Below, one piece after another: positions 48,411-60,116 of a stretch of 64,000 bases of DNA. The translations under genes and the position numbers were made by a program. Origin of the DNA: Cryptomeria japonica. Lineage: Eukaryota; Streptophyta; Pinopsida; Cupressales; Cupressaceae. Position 1 is the first letter of the stretch. The number at the start of each line of letters is the position of its first letter. The notes under the pieces are model-generated. The model made no database searches. It was not told where the DNA came from and saw only the letters and a list, made by a program, of their open reading frames with translations. The stretch spans positions 244,893,218-244,957,217 of the forward strand of contig NC_081406.1 of the NCBI RefSeq assembly GCF_030272615.1, written 5' to 3'.

Positions 48411-49978
48411 AGATGATTAACATAACACCAAAATTTAGTAGGTGTGATGTGAATGATTCGATTTGAATTATAGTATTAGGTAGTTTGGAAAGAAATCATA
48501 ATTATAATAAATATTTCAAAATAAATAGAGGTTGAAAGGTGTATTTAGTTGTTAAGTTGATGTTTGAATATAGAAGTTAAAGGTATGTTGAATCAATTTA
48601 ATATAATTTTTAGAAAAGTGATGTCATTGGTATGACCGTTCTTTTAGATTCAAGTAGACTCAAGATTTCATGTGGGATAATTTCAAATGTCGCAAAGTCT
48701 ATCTCAAGAGATGAAATCAATTCTCTAAGATATGGGTTTTATACAATAGATAACAAATTTTTGCCTCCCAATTTCAGAAACCTTGAGATTTGATTATGCA
48801 TAAGGACAATGGTATTTAAAAATATCTTTGGAGAAATCACCAAATTGCAAGGGTGTGTTCTCCTACATGATCCCCCTTAATGGACCAACATTATGACCTT
48901 GGTTGAATATTTGAAAATACAACATACACAAGCGTGCACATAACCCATATGTAAATTTTGATTATTTTTAATGGTCCAAATTGAAATGTTCTTAGAATGA
49001 ATGTTATTTCTATTTTTCTTGATTTTTAGATTGTTGTTACATATGAATTAATTTCACTAATGAATGACTCTAAATGTTAATACATAACAATAACTAATGC
49101 AAACGTGTACCAATTGGCTTCTAATGGCTAGCGAAAAGGATGAGAACTTGATAGTTTGAATTTTTTAAATTTGAATTTCGGTTTAATCTTAGGCACCTCA
49201 ATATTGAACCCTAGCATCGTGTAATTGACCCAATACAAGGAAATGTAAATCTTGGTATCAGGAACATAGGCATGGAAATGTGAATTGATAATAAGGTCAA
49301 TGTGTGGAAATGGATGTAGATTTAGCTAAGATAAGGTGGAATGTATAGAAATATGTGAGTGAGTGTAATTAAGGATGGGCAAGTATCGTTGAATGAACTA
49401 AAATTAGCACAAGAGTGCACCACTTAACGCATTCCATCAAAATGGCTCAAAACTAAATTGCAATTGGCATGGGTATTGCCAAATTCATCATTTTATTTTA
49501 CTACCATTTTGAGGTATATGAATATAGTATTTAACATGCATTTCAAAGTATATGAACATTATTATCCACCAAGAAAATTAAACATTTACAAACAAATTGA
49601 TGTAGTTTTGTTGTGCCTTACACACATACCCCATTTTAGTTTTGCAAAAATATGAACCCCCTTCTTTTTTCATAGAAGAGGTGGTTGTTATCAAGAAAAG
49701 TGGGATCACAAGCGAGATTTCTGAGGCAAGAAATATTATGTGTTGTATTTATAACCTAATAAATATAGTAGGAGAATGGTTATACGGTATGCACTACAAA
49801 ATACTAACATGCAATACCTTGACAAAGATTAATAATACCTTATTTGGAATTGAAACATTCATAATAAGTAACAGATCCTTACAATTCTTGATACATATCT
49901 TCTTAATGAATATAATAATAGATGTAATTGTACCAAGCCAAAAAAAAATAGATGTAATGTTTTTTTTGTAGAAGCTAA
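48411..49978. other. Intergenic, no gene seen
   Basis: AT-rich DNA without recognisable frames or repeats. Confidence 0.5.
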
Positions 49979-50959
49979 TGATCAACCACAGGAGCCAAGA
50001 ATCATTTGCAAGCAAAACATCCATTACACAAAAGAGATCAAGAAAAGACTGTATGCTCTATAACAACCAACGAATTTTGTTTATTGCACAAAATAATATT
50101 GGATATACAATTACAATGAATGAAACCCTAGGTGCAAACCCTATGCTAAAATTAGGAGAACTAAAGAAATGCAAAGTAGGGCCTAAATTAAGCTCAGCTG
50201 CATCTTGAACTAAAACTAGAAAAGTCAACTCTAGATAATAAAAAGCACTTAAGTGTATCTTAAGTGAAAAAAAAATTAAAGGACCTAATTAATAAATAAT
50301 TAGATAAATATCCTAGAATTACACCCCCTCCCCTTAAGGTTAACTTATGGATAAGCTAAAGAGATAATAGATGAATGCAAAATGCATGCATGAATAAGGT
50401 TCAGTTCAACTAGGCCTAATTAGTTGCTCATGTACAAACCAATTCAAAGCAATGCAACTCACACCAATGAGGTCTCTCTAAATAGATAAAAGGAGAAAAC
50501 CAACATGGGAAAAATCTCCTCTCAAAAAATGAGAGATGCAATGAAAAAGAAAAAAGGTACTATATGTGACTATGATGATGGGCTCAATATGCCCCCCCAA
50601 GTACTAAATTAGTCACAAGTACAATAAATATCCCCCTCATAAGAGAGAGAAGAATAGACAATGTATCCCCCCCATAATGAAGAAGCTCCAATGTTGATGA
50701 TGAAGGCTCAAGGATGTATGCTGATGGAGATCCAAGAGTGGCAAACCACATTCCTCCCCTTAGGAAAAAACAAGTGGTCAAGGCTGAAACAACTCCATGA
50801 AAGGAGATAGAAGGAATAGTCTCTCAATGTGTGTCATGGAAGACTACTCAATTGTTTAACTGTCTAAATCAAAAAATGGAAAATCAACTAAAAAAAATCC
50901 AAACAACTATGAAGATGCCTAATGAACAATATCTAAAGGGACTGAAGATGGGATGACAG
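49979..50959 (-). mobile_element. Second non-autonomous LTR element, partial
   Basis: A C-rich tract CCCCCTCCCCTTAAG at 50324-50338 (purine tract on the minus strand) and the next 250 bp resemble the internal end of the element at 1957-2200: GGTTAACTTATGGATAAGC corresponds to GATGAACTTAGGGAGTAGC, and GAGAAAACCAACATGGGAAAAA to GAGAAAACCATGTGGGAAAAA. The adjoining 345 bp (49979-50323) would be its 3' LTR. The other half is cut off by the copia LTR at 50960. Confidence 0.6.
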
Positions 50960-52347
50960 TGTTGGCATTACATGAAGATTTCATTGATGAAGTCGAGTGT
51001 TGTCATTGATGTCAATAGTAACCAGTAGTGATGCAGTATTGCAACCGGTAGTTGAGCAGTGAAGGAAACTATTATTGGTATTTAAAGAAGAGTGGTCAAC
51101 TGGTAACCCTAACCTGTTGATATGTTGAACCCTAATCGATGGAGCTTGGTGAATCGGTTGTGTTGATCTATGATCGAATGGTGATCAAAGATGATTATGC
51201 CACGTATGCATGATGCACATGATGAGTTTCAAAGTGGTTTTGGCGCGTAGAGATAACTGTTTTATCTTGGGAATGAACAAATGCATAGCATGAAGTGAAT
51301 AACGTGTGATGAGTTACAGGATCCAATGTGCGGTGATCCAGGAATGATTCAAGTTGTCTTGAACAATGTGCAGTTGATTGATATGTAATCCAATGGTCAT
51401 GTTTGAACCGATATGTTCGTAATCTCTATGAGATCATAGGTTTTGTGTTGTGTTACCGACCTATTATATTTCCTTATAAGGTCGATGAGTTGTTTTGTAA
51501 TTTTGTTGGCAATTTTGTTAAGTGTGGTAGTGAGATTGTTGTCGAACCAGAAGGAGTATCTACACAATGTTTTGAAGGCAGATAGGAGAATAAAAGGATT
51601 TGACTAAGAAAGATAGTGCTATTACCATATCAGCAAAAACATTCTCTAACAATTACAACAGTTAAATCGCCTAACTGGGTAATCTTTAACATGCTTGGTG
51701 TTGTCTAAATCCTCTAACTAGGTGATCCATTAGCTTGGATTTGAATTTATCTATCGAGGTTACTCCTAACAGGGTACTACCTTTAATAGGGTATTGTAGT
51801 CAATCCCTTAGCTGGGTGGTCCTTAACTGGATTTGTTCCTAACAGGACATTTTTGTAAAGCTTCTAACAAGGCTTGGCTCCTAACAGGGTGAACTTCAGA
51901 AGAGTTCAGAATACTTGTGGGCATTCATCCCCACCGTTATTTTTCCCATTTGGGTTTCCACATCAAAAATCATTGTGTCAAGTGGTGAATGATTTTGTGG
52001 TTATATGTTTTCATATGGTTGATATGATTAACTGGTAAAGCCACTTAGATATGTTTAGATGACCGCAAGTGATCTGAAATGAGTTATTACTAATGTTATT
52101 AAAGTGGTTTAATGTTTTGGTTAAATGGTATATGAGTTTCAGATCTATTACATTGTATCTTTGGTATTTTAGTCAACCAGTAAACTTGACACCGTAGTAA
52201 CAGTTTTTGATATAGTGTCTTAACCGGTTAGTTCAGTGAATGGTTTATGAGTTGGGATTAAGTTTGGTGAAAGTTTAGTTTGTTTTCTATCTATTGATTC
52301 ACCCCCCCCCCCCTCTCAGTAGTTGACCGGATCCTTATTGATCCATC
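50960..52347 (+). repeat. Copia-type LTR, about 1.4 kb
   Basis: Starts TGTTGGCATTACATGAAG, carries TTGTCATTGATGTCAA as in the other copia LTRs, and ends after a long C run (52304-52314) at GATCCATCA. The next bases ATTATCAGATAAG look like a mutated Met-tRNA PBS, so this was a 5' LTR. Internal sequence is lost within about 40 bp, where an oppositely oriented LTR begins. Confidence 0.65.
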
Positions 52348-52387
52348 ATATTATCAGATAAGAATTCTCAAACTAGCATCAAAGAGG

Positions 52388-53280
52388 TGTTGGCAACAAG
52401 AATGAAGGAAAACTAAGAGGGGGGGAATCTTTTTTCATCGGATTAAACAATTTCAGCACATTCTCATATCTGATCAACTGTAACAAGAATAAAGATAAAC
52501 ATAATAACATCAACACACATAACACCAAGATTTTGAGGTGGAAAACCCGTTTAAGGGAAAAGCCAAGGTAGGAATCTACCCACAATAAAATGATACTCTG
52601 CAGTAGTATATGTAAATATTACATTGGAGAATGCACATGCATTCAAGCACATTGCCTAGAGCTCACTGCTCAAAATATGATAACCTGGAAGGATACAACC
52701 CTTAGGGAAGGTTCACTACCTTACAATAATATTCAGACTACAATCCAGTTTAGATGAATTGAAAGAATAGAATCTGCTCAATACACCACACTGAAAAATA
52801 AATTCATTTATCCATACATACGCCACTCTCTGATAATGTCACAACATGGATTCCCAAATTACATGAATATGACACCTATTTATACAAATCATCAACCTTG
52901 ACTACAAGGTCAACTCAACCCTCAAGACCTAATTACAAAATTACATCATATGATACATAAATCAACAACCAGATCAATACAATGTCATAAACAACAAAAA
53001 ATCAACCCAAATCAAATCCTCAAACATGCAACACCACTAGGAATCTTGCCAAAATCAACCACAACATGTTACACCACCGAAAATACCACATACCACGAAG
53101 AATATCACCAAACCCATAAGATCTTCAATAACACACACAATGATCAATGTGGACCACCAAAACAAATAGGAAATAATTAGGAAACACCAACAAGCACATT
53201 ATGATCATGTGCAATAGCTACACCAACACCACTTAACCAAATCTTCATCGATCAACACACTAACACTCAAGAATAGTCCA
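52388..53280 (-). repeat. Copia-type LTR, minus orientation
   Basis: On the minus strand it contains GGCTTTTCCCTTAAACGGG and TTTTCCACCTCAAAATC, the Pro-like phrase typical of the copia LTRs here (compare GGTTTTTCCCTTTACCAGG near 19612), and ends GCCAACA at 52388. The outer end near 53280 is approximate. It faces the LTR at 50960 head to head. Confidence 0.55.
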
Positions 53281-54040
53281 TGAGATTTTTGAAATGAGGG
53301 TGAGTGGGAAAGGGAGCGGGTGCAACGCTAGGGTTCTGGGTGGCCTCTGTGAGGAAGGGGATGTTGCAGAGGACGATGGTGAAGGAGAAGATGATGATAG
53401 CAGATGGTGGAGGGAAATCGGTGTTGGAGAAGATGGTGGTGGAGAAGATGATGATAGCGGATGGTGGAGGTAAAGTCAGTATTAGAGGAGCGATCTGATG
53501 AATGGTTTTGGTGACTATTTGATATACGACGTTGGTAGAGATGCTTAACCCTCTACTCGGTTGAGTTCAAATTTATTTGGTAACGTTAGGACTGAATTGA
53601 GTCTTGTGCATGGCTTGGTGGTACTCAAGATCCCGAGGCGTTGCAAAATGGGTATTTTGATTGGGTGTTAGACATGGCCTTACGATTTGGTTTTGCAAGA
53701 GCAGGGTTAGGCTCTTCGACTTCATTGAGTGAGATGGTGTCTGATTAAGTGGATTGGTAATCTACGTCCCCAGGATTGCCTTGATTGCACAATTGGTCTT
53801 AGCCAGAGCTTGAAGGGAAGATAGCTTCACGAGTTGGACTTGGTGAAGGGTCTGGACCCGAGCTGATCCGAATTGACTTGGATGGAGTCTTAAGTCGAGT
53901 GTTCATTTACGAACTGGATTTGGATGGTGTCATTTCTTTGTGATTCGAGTTGAAGTGAAGTGGACGTTGCAAGTATTTTGTAACTCGAAAGTTCGGTGTT
54001 GCAAGCGCTGAGGACGTCGCTTATTTTAACTGGGGGAGGG
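53281..54040 (+). other. Unassigned sequence ending in a gypsy polypurine tract
   Basis: Contains a 57-bp tandem duplication (GAGAAGATGATGATAGC at 53385 and 53442) inside a short frame 53304-53498. From about 53538 it shares GATGCTTAACCCTCTACTCGG with 62818. It ends with TGGGGGAGGG at 54031-54040, a purine tract before the LTR start, so it is probably the 3' internal end of an earlier gypsy copy. Confidence 0.5.
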
Positions 54041-54858
54041 TGTAACGACCTTTGAGATCGAACCTGAACTAGAATGGATTCTAGAGTGTGTCTGCCCCTA
54101 GCACGTCTCTATGTCTTTCGATCCTTAAGTGCGCAATGGCTTGAGGATGCATTACTTGGGAATAATGTTGGTTACCAAAGATTTGTAAAGTATTCATGGA
54201 TATGTCAAATGCAAGACTTGATATCGTGTTGGATAGAATTCTATGCGTGGGTTCTCGCATAAGTCATTCGAGAAGGTTTTGGGCTGCGGGATGTCTTAGG
54301 GTCATTCCCAGTGTGGTGTAGGGTTGTGTCTGGGACATGATCCGAGGTGTAACAATTAGGAGCTGTGAGGAACAGTGTGGCGTAGGGTCTTGTCAAGGAC
54401 GGATCCGAGGTGAAATCATTGTGTCTAGGAATGGGAGGTCTGGGACCTTGCCAGGATAGATATGGAAATATTTACGAGCTGGTGGCACAGCGAGCTGATT
54501 TTTAGAACTACGTGTGACTTTGAGCTACATTGGTTGTGGGTACGTAGGAGGTTTTCATTAGGTCGGCTCGTGTAGGCCACAAGTCCAACCCTAGGCGCAG
54601 GGATATCTCTTGAGGGTGACCCATAGGTTGGGAAGTTCTCTAGCTTAGTTCTTGAGGCGACTTGCTAGATGAGAAGTCCTAGAGCTAAGTCCATTGGAGT
54701 GTCGCGTTGCATTCGTTGATGTCGTCTAGACTTAGATTCCGCATAAGTCTTGTTCCAAGCGACATTGGTGAAGGCGTAGTCCGTATTAGATTTATTTGCA
54801 AGCTATTTGCAATGTCTAAAGGTGGTGCTGCACGGGTGAAAACTCTGACCCCATGACA
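54041..54858 (+). repeat. Gypsy LTR L1 (5' LTR of rearranged copy 1)
   Basis: Starts TGTAACGACC after a purine tract and ends TGACCCCATGACA, two bases before a perfect Met-tRNA PBS (TGGTATCAGAGC, 54861-54872). Its last 80 bp match the end of the LTR at 57029-58030, but its start and middle differ. Around 54290-54418 it holds two of the GTGTGGYGTAGGGTYKTGTC-type subrepeats that recur at 63513-63715. Confidence 0.8.
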
Positions 54859-54906
54859 TCTGGTATCAGAGCTTCGGATCGGATCCGAAGTTGTACAGAT
54901 TGAGCG

Positions 54907-55258
54907 ATGGCAGATGCAGACAGTCAGCATGAAGTGGAGGTCGCGCAACCTGGAGATGGAAGTAGGGTTGCGAGGGTGTCTTCGAAGGTGAAAGACCCGA
55001 AGCACAGCGATTGGCTCCAAGACCATGAAATCCGACTCGAAGCGTTGGAACAGTCTGACCTCGAGGAACGCATGACAGCGGAATGGTTGAAGCTGACGGA
55101 CTAGGTGGAGACTTTGAGGGAGGAGATTCGCTTCCTCAAAGAGGGTCAACAAATCTTCCACTCATTGTTGCAGGGAGGAACGTAGGGTTCTAAGGCAGCG
55201 CGAGTTGGAACCTACGATGGCGAGCGCGACGACAAGGCACTGGATAACTTCTTTTGGG
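54907..55258 (+). pseudogene. gypsy gag, N-terminal fragment
   Basis: Starts MADADSQHEVEVAQPGDG. A coiled-coil-like stretch follows (HEIRLEALEQSDLEERM, then VETLREEIRFLKEGQQIF). Stops interrupt at 55102 and 55184. It ends at DNFFW, where the deletion begins. Copy 2 continues DNFFWDVKEYLSCAL. The 158-codon antisense frame across it is incidental. Confidence 0.8.
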
Positions 55259-56948
55259 TGTGTCGTTCATAGTGAAGATAGACAATGTTAGCTCCACATA
55301 TTTTAAGACTCAGTCCAAGCTCACCCCAAAACAGGTGAGGTGGCAAGAATTCTTGGCAGAATTCGACTTCGAGTTGGTATACAACCCGGGCCGGCACAAT
55401 GTGGTAGCCGATGCACTCAACAGGAAGACACAACTTGGTGCTTTAGAACTCTTGGGCCAGAGTCAAGTTGTGCTGAATGAAGACATGATCAAAAAGATCA
55501 AGGAGGGTCTAGAAAATGACTTGCAAGCATGGCAGATTGTTTTACAGGTGCGAGCTGGGTGAACACAGAAGTTCACGATTCAGGATGGGCTTCTGTATTA
55601 TGCCACCAACCGAGTTTACCTTCCGAAGTGGAGAGAAGTTCGCAAGGAAGTTTTGTAGGAGTGTCATGACTTCGTTTGGGGAGGACATCCGGGACAAAAG
55701 CGAATGATGGCCTTGTTGGAAAGAGGCTTTTATTGGCCCAATATGCGGGATGATGTTTAGAGGCACGTGAGAACTTGCCTCACTTGTCAACAAGACAAAG
55801 CTCAGAAATTGCAGCTAGCGGGCTTGTTGTAGCCTCTCCCCATTCCAGTACGACCTTGGGCAAGTGTGAGTATGGACTTCATCACACAATTGCCGGAAGT
55901 GGACAAAATTTCTAGCATAATGGTCGTTGTAGATAGGTTCAGCAAATATGCAGTGTTTATTGCATGCAAGACTTCTTGTATAGCCGAGAAGGCGGTCGAA
56001 CTCTTCTTTAAAAATGTGGTCAAGAACTGGGGTATCCCTTTGAACATCGTAAGTGATTGGGATTCACGATTTACTTCGAGTTTCTGGCAGGAACTGTTCA
56101 AACTAGTTGGGACCCGACTTTTGATGAGTTCCGGGTTCCACCCCCAGACCGATGGACAGACAGAGCGGATAAATGGCATACTTGAGGACTACTTGAGGCA
56201 TTTCGTAGTCTCGAACCAAAAGAACTAGCCAAAGTTGTTGGACGTGGCTCAGTTCTCCTCTAATCTGCAGAAGAGTGAATCTTCGAAGTTTAGTCCATTT
56301 GAATTGGCGACGGGCCAGCAACCACTCTTGCCTCATTCAGTCATGGCGGGCTACAAGGGTGCGAATGTCGATGTGACAGAGCACTTGAAGAGCTGGAATG
56401 AGAAGGTAGACTTGGCTCGGTACCATCTCACCCAGGCTTCGGACAGAATGAAGAAATTTGCTGACAGGCATAGGCGTAAACTGGAGTTCGACGTTGGGGA
56501 CAAAGTTTTGGTTTGAATGGATCAGGATCGATTCAAAGTCCCAAAGGGGTTGAGCGCTTCTTTGGTTAGGCGATTTGATGGGCCCTTCGAAGTGGTTCGA
56601 AATATCAGTCCCGTCGCCTACCAACTCAACCTACCCTTCCACCTTCAGACACATCGTGTTTTTCATGTTTCTCAGTTAAGGCCACACCACCCAGATAAGG
56701 AAGACCTAACAAGGAACATTCCGCACAGGGGCTCGGTAAATGTGTTGGACAATCCGGACCGCAGAGTCAGCCAAGTTCTTGAGATGCGAACTCAAGGAGG
56801 AGGCAGAAAGGGCATCCAGGAATTCTTGGTAGTTTTCGAAGGACAGGAACGCGACTCGGCTTCATGGGTGCGGAGCGAGGCACTTTGGCGCGATGAGGAG
56901 ATCATCATGGAGTTCCTTTCCAAGGGGAGCTCTCCCAGACATGAGTAG
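55259..56948 (+). pseudogene. gypsy pol fragment: RNase H end, integrase, chromodomain
   Basis: RNase H end: QVRWQEFLAEFDFELVYNPG near 55339-55400. Integrase zinc region: GHPGQKRMMALLERGFYWP near 55681-55740 and CLTCQQDKAQ near 55780. Core: SMDFITQLPE at 55869, SDWDSRFTS near 56052 and GFHPQTDGQTERINGILEDY near 56129-56190. The C-terminal chromodomain-like piece EFLVVFEGQERDSASWVRSE is at about 56820-56880. Stops at 55559, 55657, 55758, 55829, 56226 and 56514 break it. It belongs to the chromoviral gypsy group. Confidence 0.88.
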
Positions 56949-57028
56949 TTTTCTGGAATTTGGCCTCCCAGTGCTTTGTGCAGGGGCGCTGGCGTCGAGG
57001 GTGCCGCCACTATTTTAGTGGGGGAGGA

Positions 57029-58030
57029 TGTAACAGACCTGCATTGGGCGGTTCACTTGCACATCATTTCGGGCCGGACCTATCTTTAGTGGGGTTCCAT
57101 TTTGCATCGGAGATTTACCATTTCGCATGGCCGACATGGAGTTAGCCTTTTTGCGCGGCCGACATGAAACTTCTCGATGGATTTCTTTTGGCGCGGATTT
57201 AAGCACTTAAGTCCTGACCTATTTGGGCACTGAATTCTTATTCGCGGAAATTCATTTGGGACAGGTCCTATTTGGGTAACCGCTCCTTTGTTTGGGTCTG
57301 AGCCTTCTTTATAAGAGTTGAGCGCAAAGCTCATTTTGGACAGGCAAGTTTTCACATGGAGTTTCGGATGCAGTTTCGCAGGTAGCTCTAGATAAGCAGT
57401 CTTGGATGCGAGATTGGAGTGAAGGATTTCTGTGCGAAGGCTAAGGCATTGTAGTCTTGAGCGACTTTGTAATTCTAGCGATCAGGCAGACTTGAGGAGC
57501 AAACTGGTTCTCCTCTTGAGCAAGTCGATCCTTGTTTGAGCCAAGGGGCTCCTTGTATACTTGTTCTAAGCCAAGTTGGCTGGCTGGACATTCATTCGGG
57601 GGTGACCAGTATTCCTCAATACTGTGTTCTATCTGGCATTGTAAATATTGGATTCATAATGAAGGATTTGGGCATCTCGCCCCACCTTTAAAACACTTCA
57701 GCAGTCTATCTTTATGGTTCGCATTCTGTGTCATTTCTTGGGAGAAGTTCGGTCTGCTTTCTTATTTGTGCATTTCCGCTTTAGCGTAATTTGGACAAGG
57801 GATAGGCGTAGGCCGAAGGCCTCAGTCAGCAGACTTATTCCGAGTAGGGACGGGACTTTTCGGTGCCGCATAGGCTTGACTCCCAAAGCCCGTGATAGTT
57901 GGTATCAGATTTATTTGCAAGCTATTTGCAATGTCTAAAGGAAAGGCGTAGTCCGTATTAGATTTATTTGCAAGCTATTTGCAATGTCTAAAGGCGGTGC
58001 CGCACGGGTGAAAACTTTGACCCCGTGACA
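57029..58030 (+). repeat. Gypsy LTR L2, shared by copies 1 and 2
   Basis: Starts TGTAACAGACCTGC after the polypurine tract of copy 1 and ends TTGACCCCGTGACA before the PBS of copy 2 (TGGTATCAGAGC, 58033-58044). One LTR therefore serves both elements, as in recombined tandem copies. Near its end a 47-bp block (GCGTAGTCCGTATTAG... and ATTTATTTGCAAGCTATTTG) is partly duplicated at 57908-57990. Confidence 0.85.
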
Positions 58031-58078
58031 GTTGGTATCAGAGCTTCGGATCGGATCCGAAGTTGTGCAGATTGAGCG

Positions 58079-58496
58079 TTGGAACAGTCCGACCTCGAGG
58101 AACGCATGATAGCAGAATGGTTGAAGCTGACGGACCAGGTGGAGACTTTGAGGGAGGAGATTCGCATCCTCAAAGAGGGTCAACAAATCTTCCACTCATT
58201 GTTGCAGGGAGGAACGCAGTGTTCTAAGGCAATGCGAGTTGGAACCTATGATGGCGAGCGCGACGACAAGGCACTGGATAACTTCTTTTGGGATGTCAAA
58301 GAGTACCTGTCGTGCGCCCTGAAGACGTCTGATGAAGCATAGGTTAAGGAGATTGCAACCTACCTAATCGGAAGTGCAAAGCTATGGTGGCCAACGCATC
58401 AGGCGGATGAGCGCGCTGGGAAGTCGGTTAAACCGATCAAATCGTGGGTAGATTTGAAAGCGGCTCTTCATGATCAGTTCCGACCTGGGAACTCAG
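58079..58496 (+). pseudogene. gypsy gag, central fragment
   Basis: Reads LEQSDLEERMIAEWLKLTDQ then DNFFWDVKEYLSCALKTSDEA with a stop at 58340, followed by the retrotransposon-gag signature IATYLIGSAKLWWPTHQADE. The N-terminal 45 or so codons seen in copy 1 are absent because the PBS-side leader joins the middle of gag at GAGCG. Ends at LHDQFRPGNSD. Confidence 0.8.
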
Positions 58497-58497
58497 A

Positions 58498-59695
58498 TTG
58501 GATCTCATACTTGGGCAAGAGTTCTTGAGGTCGGCATCTGCGGCAGTAGTGCCACACTTGGGCTGCATTCTGATATTGGATCCAAACAGACCGAGTTTGA
58601 TTCTGACGGTTAAAAGCATGGAGCAGGATCTCCTTTTGAATGCACTAAGTGCTAAACAGGTCGGCAGAGGAAGGCGGGAAGAGTTGTTTTTGGCCACACT
58701 AATTGGAGATTGGGATGAAGGAGAGTCTTTGGGACCCTCCAACACCTCAGCGATCCAAGAAGTGTTGTCCAAGTTTGCGGATGTAATGCCAGACAGTCTC
58801 CCAGCAGTTTTGCCACCACGGAGGCACGTAGATCACCGCATCAAACTTGAGGTCGGAGCAAGACTGCCAGCGAAGGCTCCCTACTGCCTCTCTGGACCAG
58901 AGATGGGGGAGTTAAAGAAGCAGCTGACGGAACTCATAGAGGCGGGTTACTTGCGTCCATCCAGGTCTCCTTATGCTGCCCCAGTATTGTTCTAGCGCAA
59001 GAAGGATGGAAGTCTTCGGATGTGCGTGGATTATCGGGCTTTGAACAAGCTCACAATCAAAAACAAGTATTCGTTACACCTCATAGCGGATAGCTTTGAC
59101 CGACTGGTTGATGCAAGAGTATTTAGCAAGTTGGATCTGAGGCAGGGTTACTACCAGATCAGGATCGCGTCGGGTGATGAGGAAAAGACCGTGATCACGA
59201 CAAGATATGGTAGCTATGAATTTTTGGTCATGCCCTTCGGCCTCACTAATGCTCCTGCCACCTTTAGCACTTTGATGAACGACGTGTTTCGATTGTTGTT
59301 GGACAAGTGCGTAGTTGTGTACTTGGATGACATTCTGGTGTACAGTCGGGACTTGGAGGAACATAAGAGACACCTTCAGGAGGTGTTCGCTTTGTTGAGG
59401 GAGCATCAGCTATTCGCAAAGAAGGAGAAGTGTGCCTTTGCACAGGAAGAAGTGTCGTTTCTAGGTCATATTCTTGGACATGGCCAGATCCGACCAGACC
59501 CGGAAAAGCTTGAGGTGATCCGAGACTGGGAGCCACTCCGCAATGTGCACGAGGTAAGACAGTTTCTCGGATTAGCTAACTACTACCGAAAATTTGTAGC
59601 AGGCTACTCTTGAATTGCGAGCCCTTTGATGGACTTACTGAAGAAGGACCGCGGGTGGAAATGGGGCGACAAGCAGCAGTCGGCATTCGAGAAGC
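58498..59695 (+). pseudogene. gypsy protease end and reverse transcriptase
   Basis: Begins MDLILGQEFLRSASAAV, the end of the protease region. RT: YLRPSRSPYAAPVLF-stop near 58950-58995, [15 protein letters not shown] at 59026, [15 protein letters not shown] at 59122, [20 protein letters not shown] near 59230-59290 and the YLDD active site near 59320-59331. It continues into [11 protein letters not shown] near 59562 and stops at 59611. Apart from stops at 58993 and 59611 this is the best preserved RT in the window. Confidence 0.9.
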
Positions 59696-59952
59696 CAAGT
59701 TCTTGCAATGTGAACTTGAGGAGGAGGCAGAAAGGGCATCCGAGAATTCTTGGTAGTTTTTGAAGGACAGGAACGCGACTCGGCTTCATGGGTGCGCAGC
59801 GAGGCGCTTTGGCGCGATGAGGAGATCATCATGGAGTTCCTCTCCAAGGGGAGCTCTCCGAGACAGGAGTAGTTTTCTGGAATTTGGCCTCCCAGTGCTT
59901 TGTGTAGAGGCACTGGCGTCGAGGGCGCCACCACTAGTTTAGTGGGGGAGGA

Positions 59953-60116
59953 TGTAACGGACCTGCATTGGGCGGTTCACTTGCATCCGTCCAGGTCTCC
60001 TTATGCTGCCCCAGTATTGTTCCAGCGCAAGAAAGATGGAAGTCTTTAGATGTGCGTGGATTATCGGGCTTTGAACAAGCTCACAATAAAAAACAAGTAT
60101 CCGTTACCCCTCATAA
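59953..60116 (+). other. Chimeric junction: LTR start fused to an RT segment
   Basis: 33 bp of LTR start (TGTAACGGACCTGCATTGGG...) run into a copy of RT sequence equal to 58950-59086, with only a few differences. The switch falls within ACTTGC, which both parents share. The RT piece ends at 60116 where an inverted LTR begins. Confidence 0.85.

Larger units (their letters stand above)
54859..57028 (+). mobile_element. Ty3/gypsy copy 1, internal region with RT deletion
   Basis: From PBS (54861-54872) to polypurine tract (GTGGGGGAGGAT, 57017-57028). gag N-terminus (54907-55258) is joined directly to the end of RNase H; protease and RT are missing. The sequence of copy 2 (58261 onward) shows what gag looked like beyond the join. 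Confidence 0.88.
58031..59952 (+). mobile_element. Ty3/gypsy copy 2, internal region with RNase H/IN deletion
   Basis: PBS at 58033-58044 and purine tract at 59942-59952. gag (start lost) is joined to the end of protease near 58496, and RT is joined to the chromodomain near 59695. RNase H and integrase are missing, the complement of copy 1. Confidence 0.88.

Noticed and set aside
54685-55161. 158-codon minus-strand frame
   Set aside because: It lies antisense to the LTR end, PBS and gag start of gypsy copy 1, and the same antisense frame recurs at 57935-58195; an incidental shadow.
58498-59613. Functional reverse transcriptase gene
   Set aside because: Although mostly open with YLDD intact, stops at 58993 and 59611 and loss of RNase H and integrase make it a fragment.
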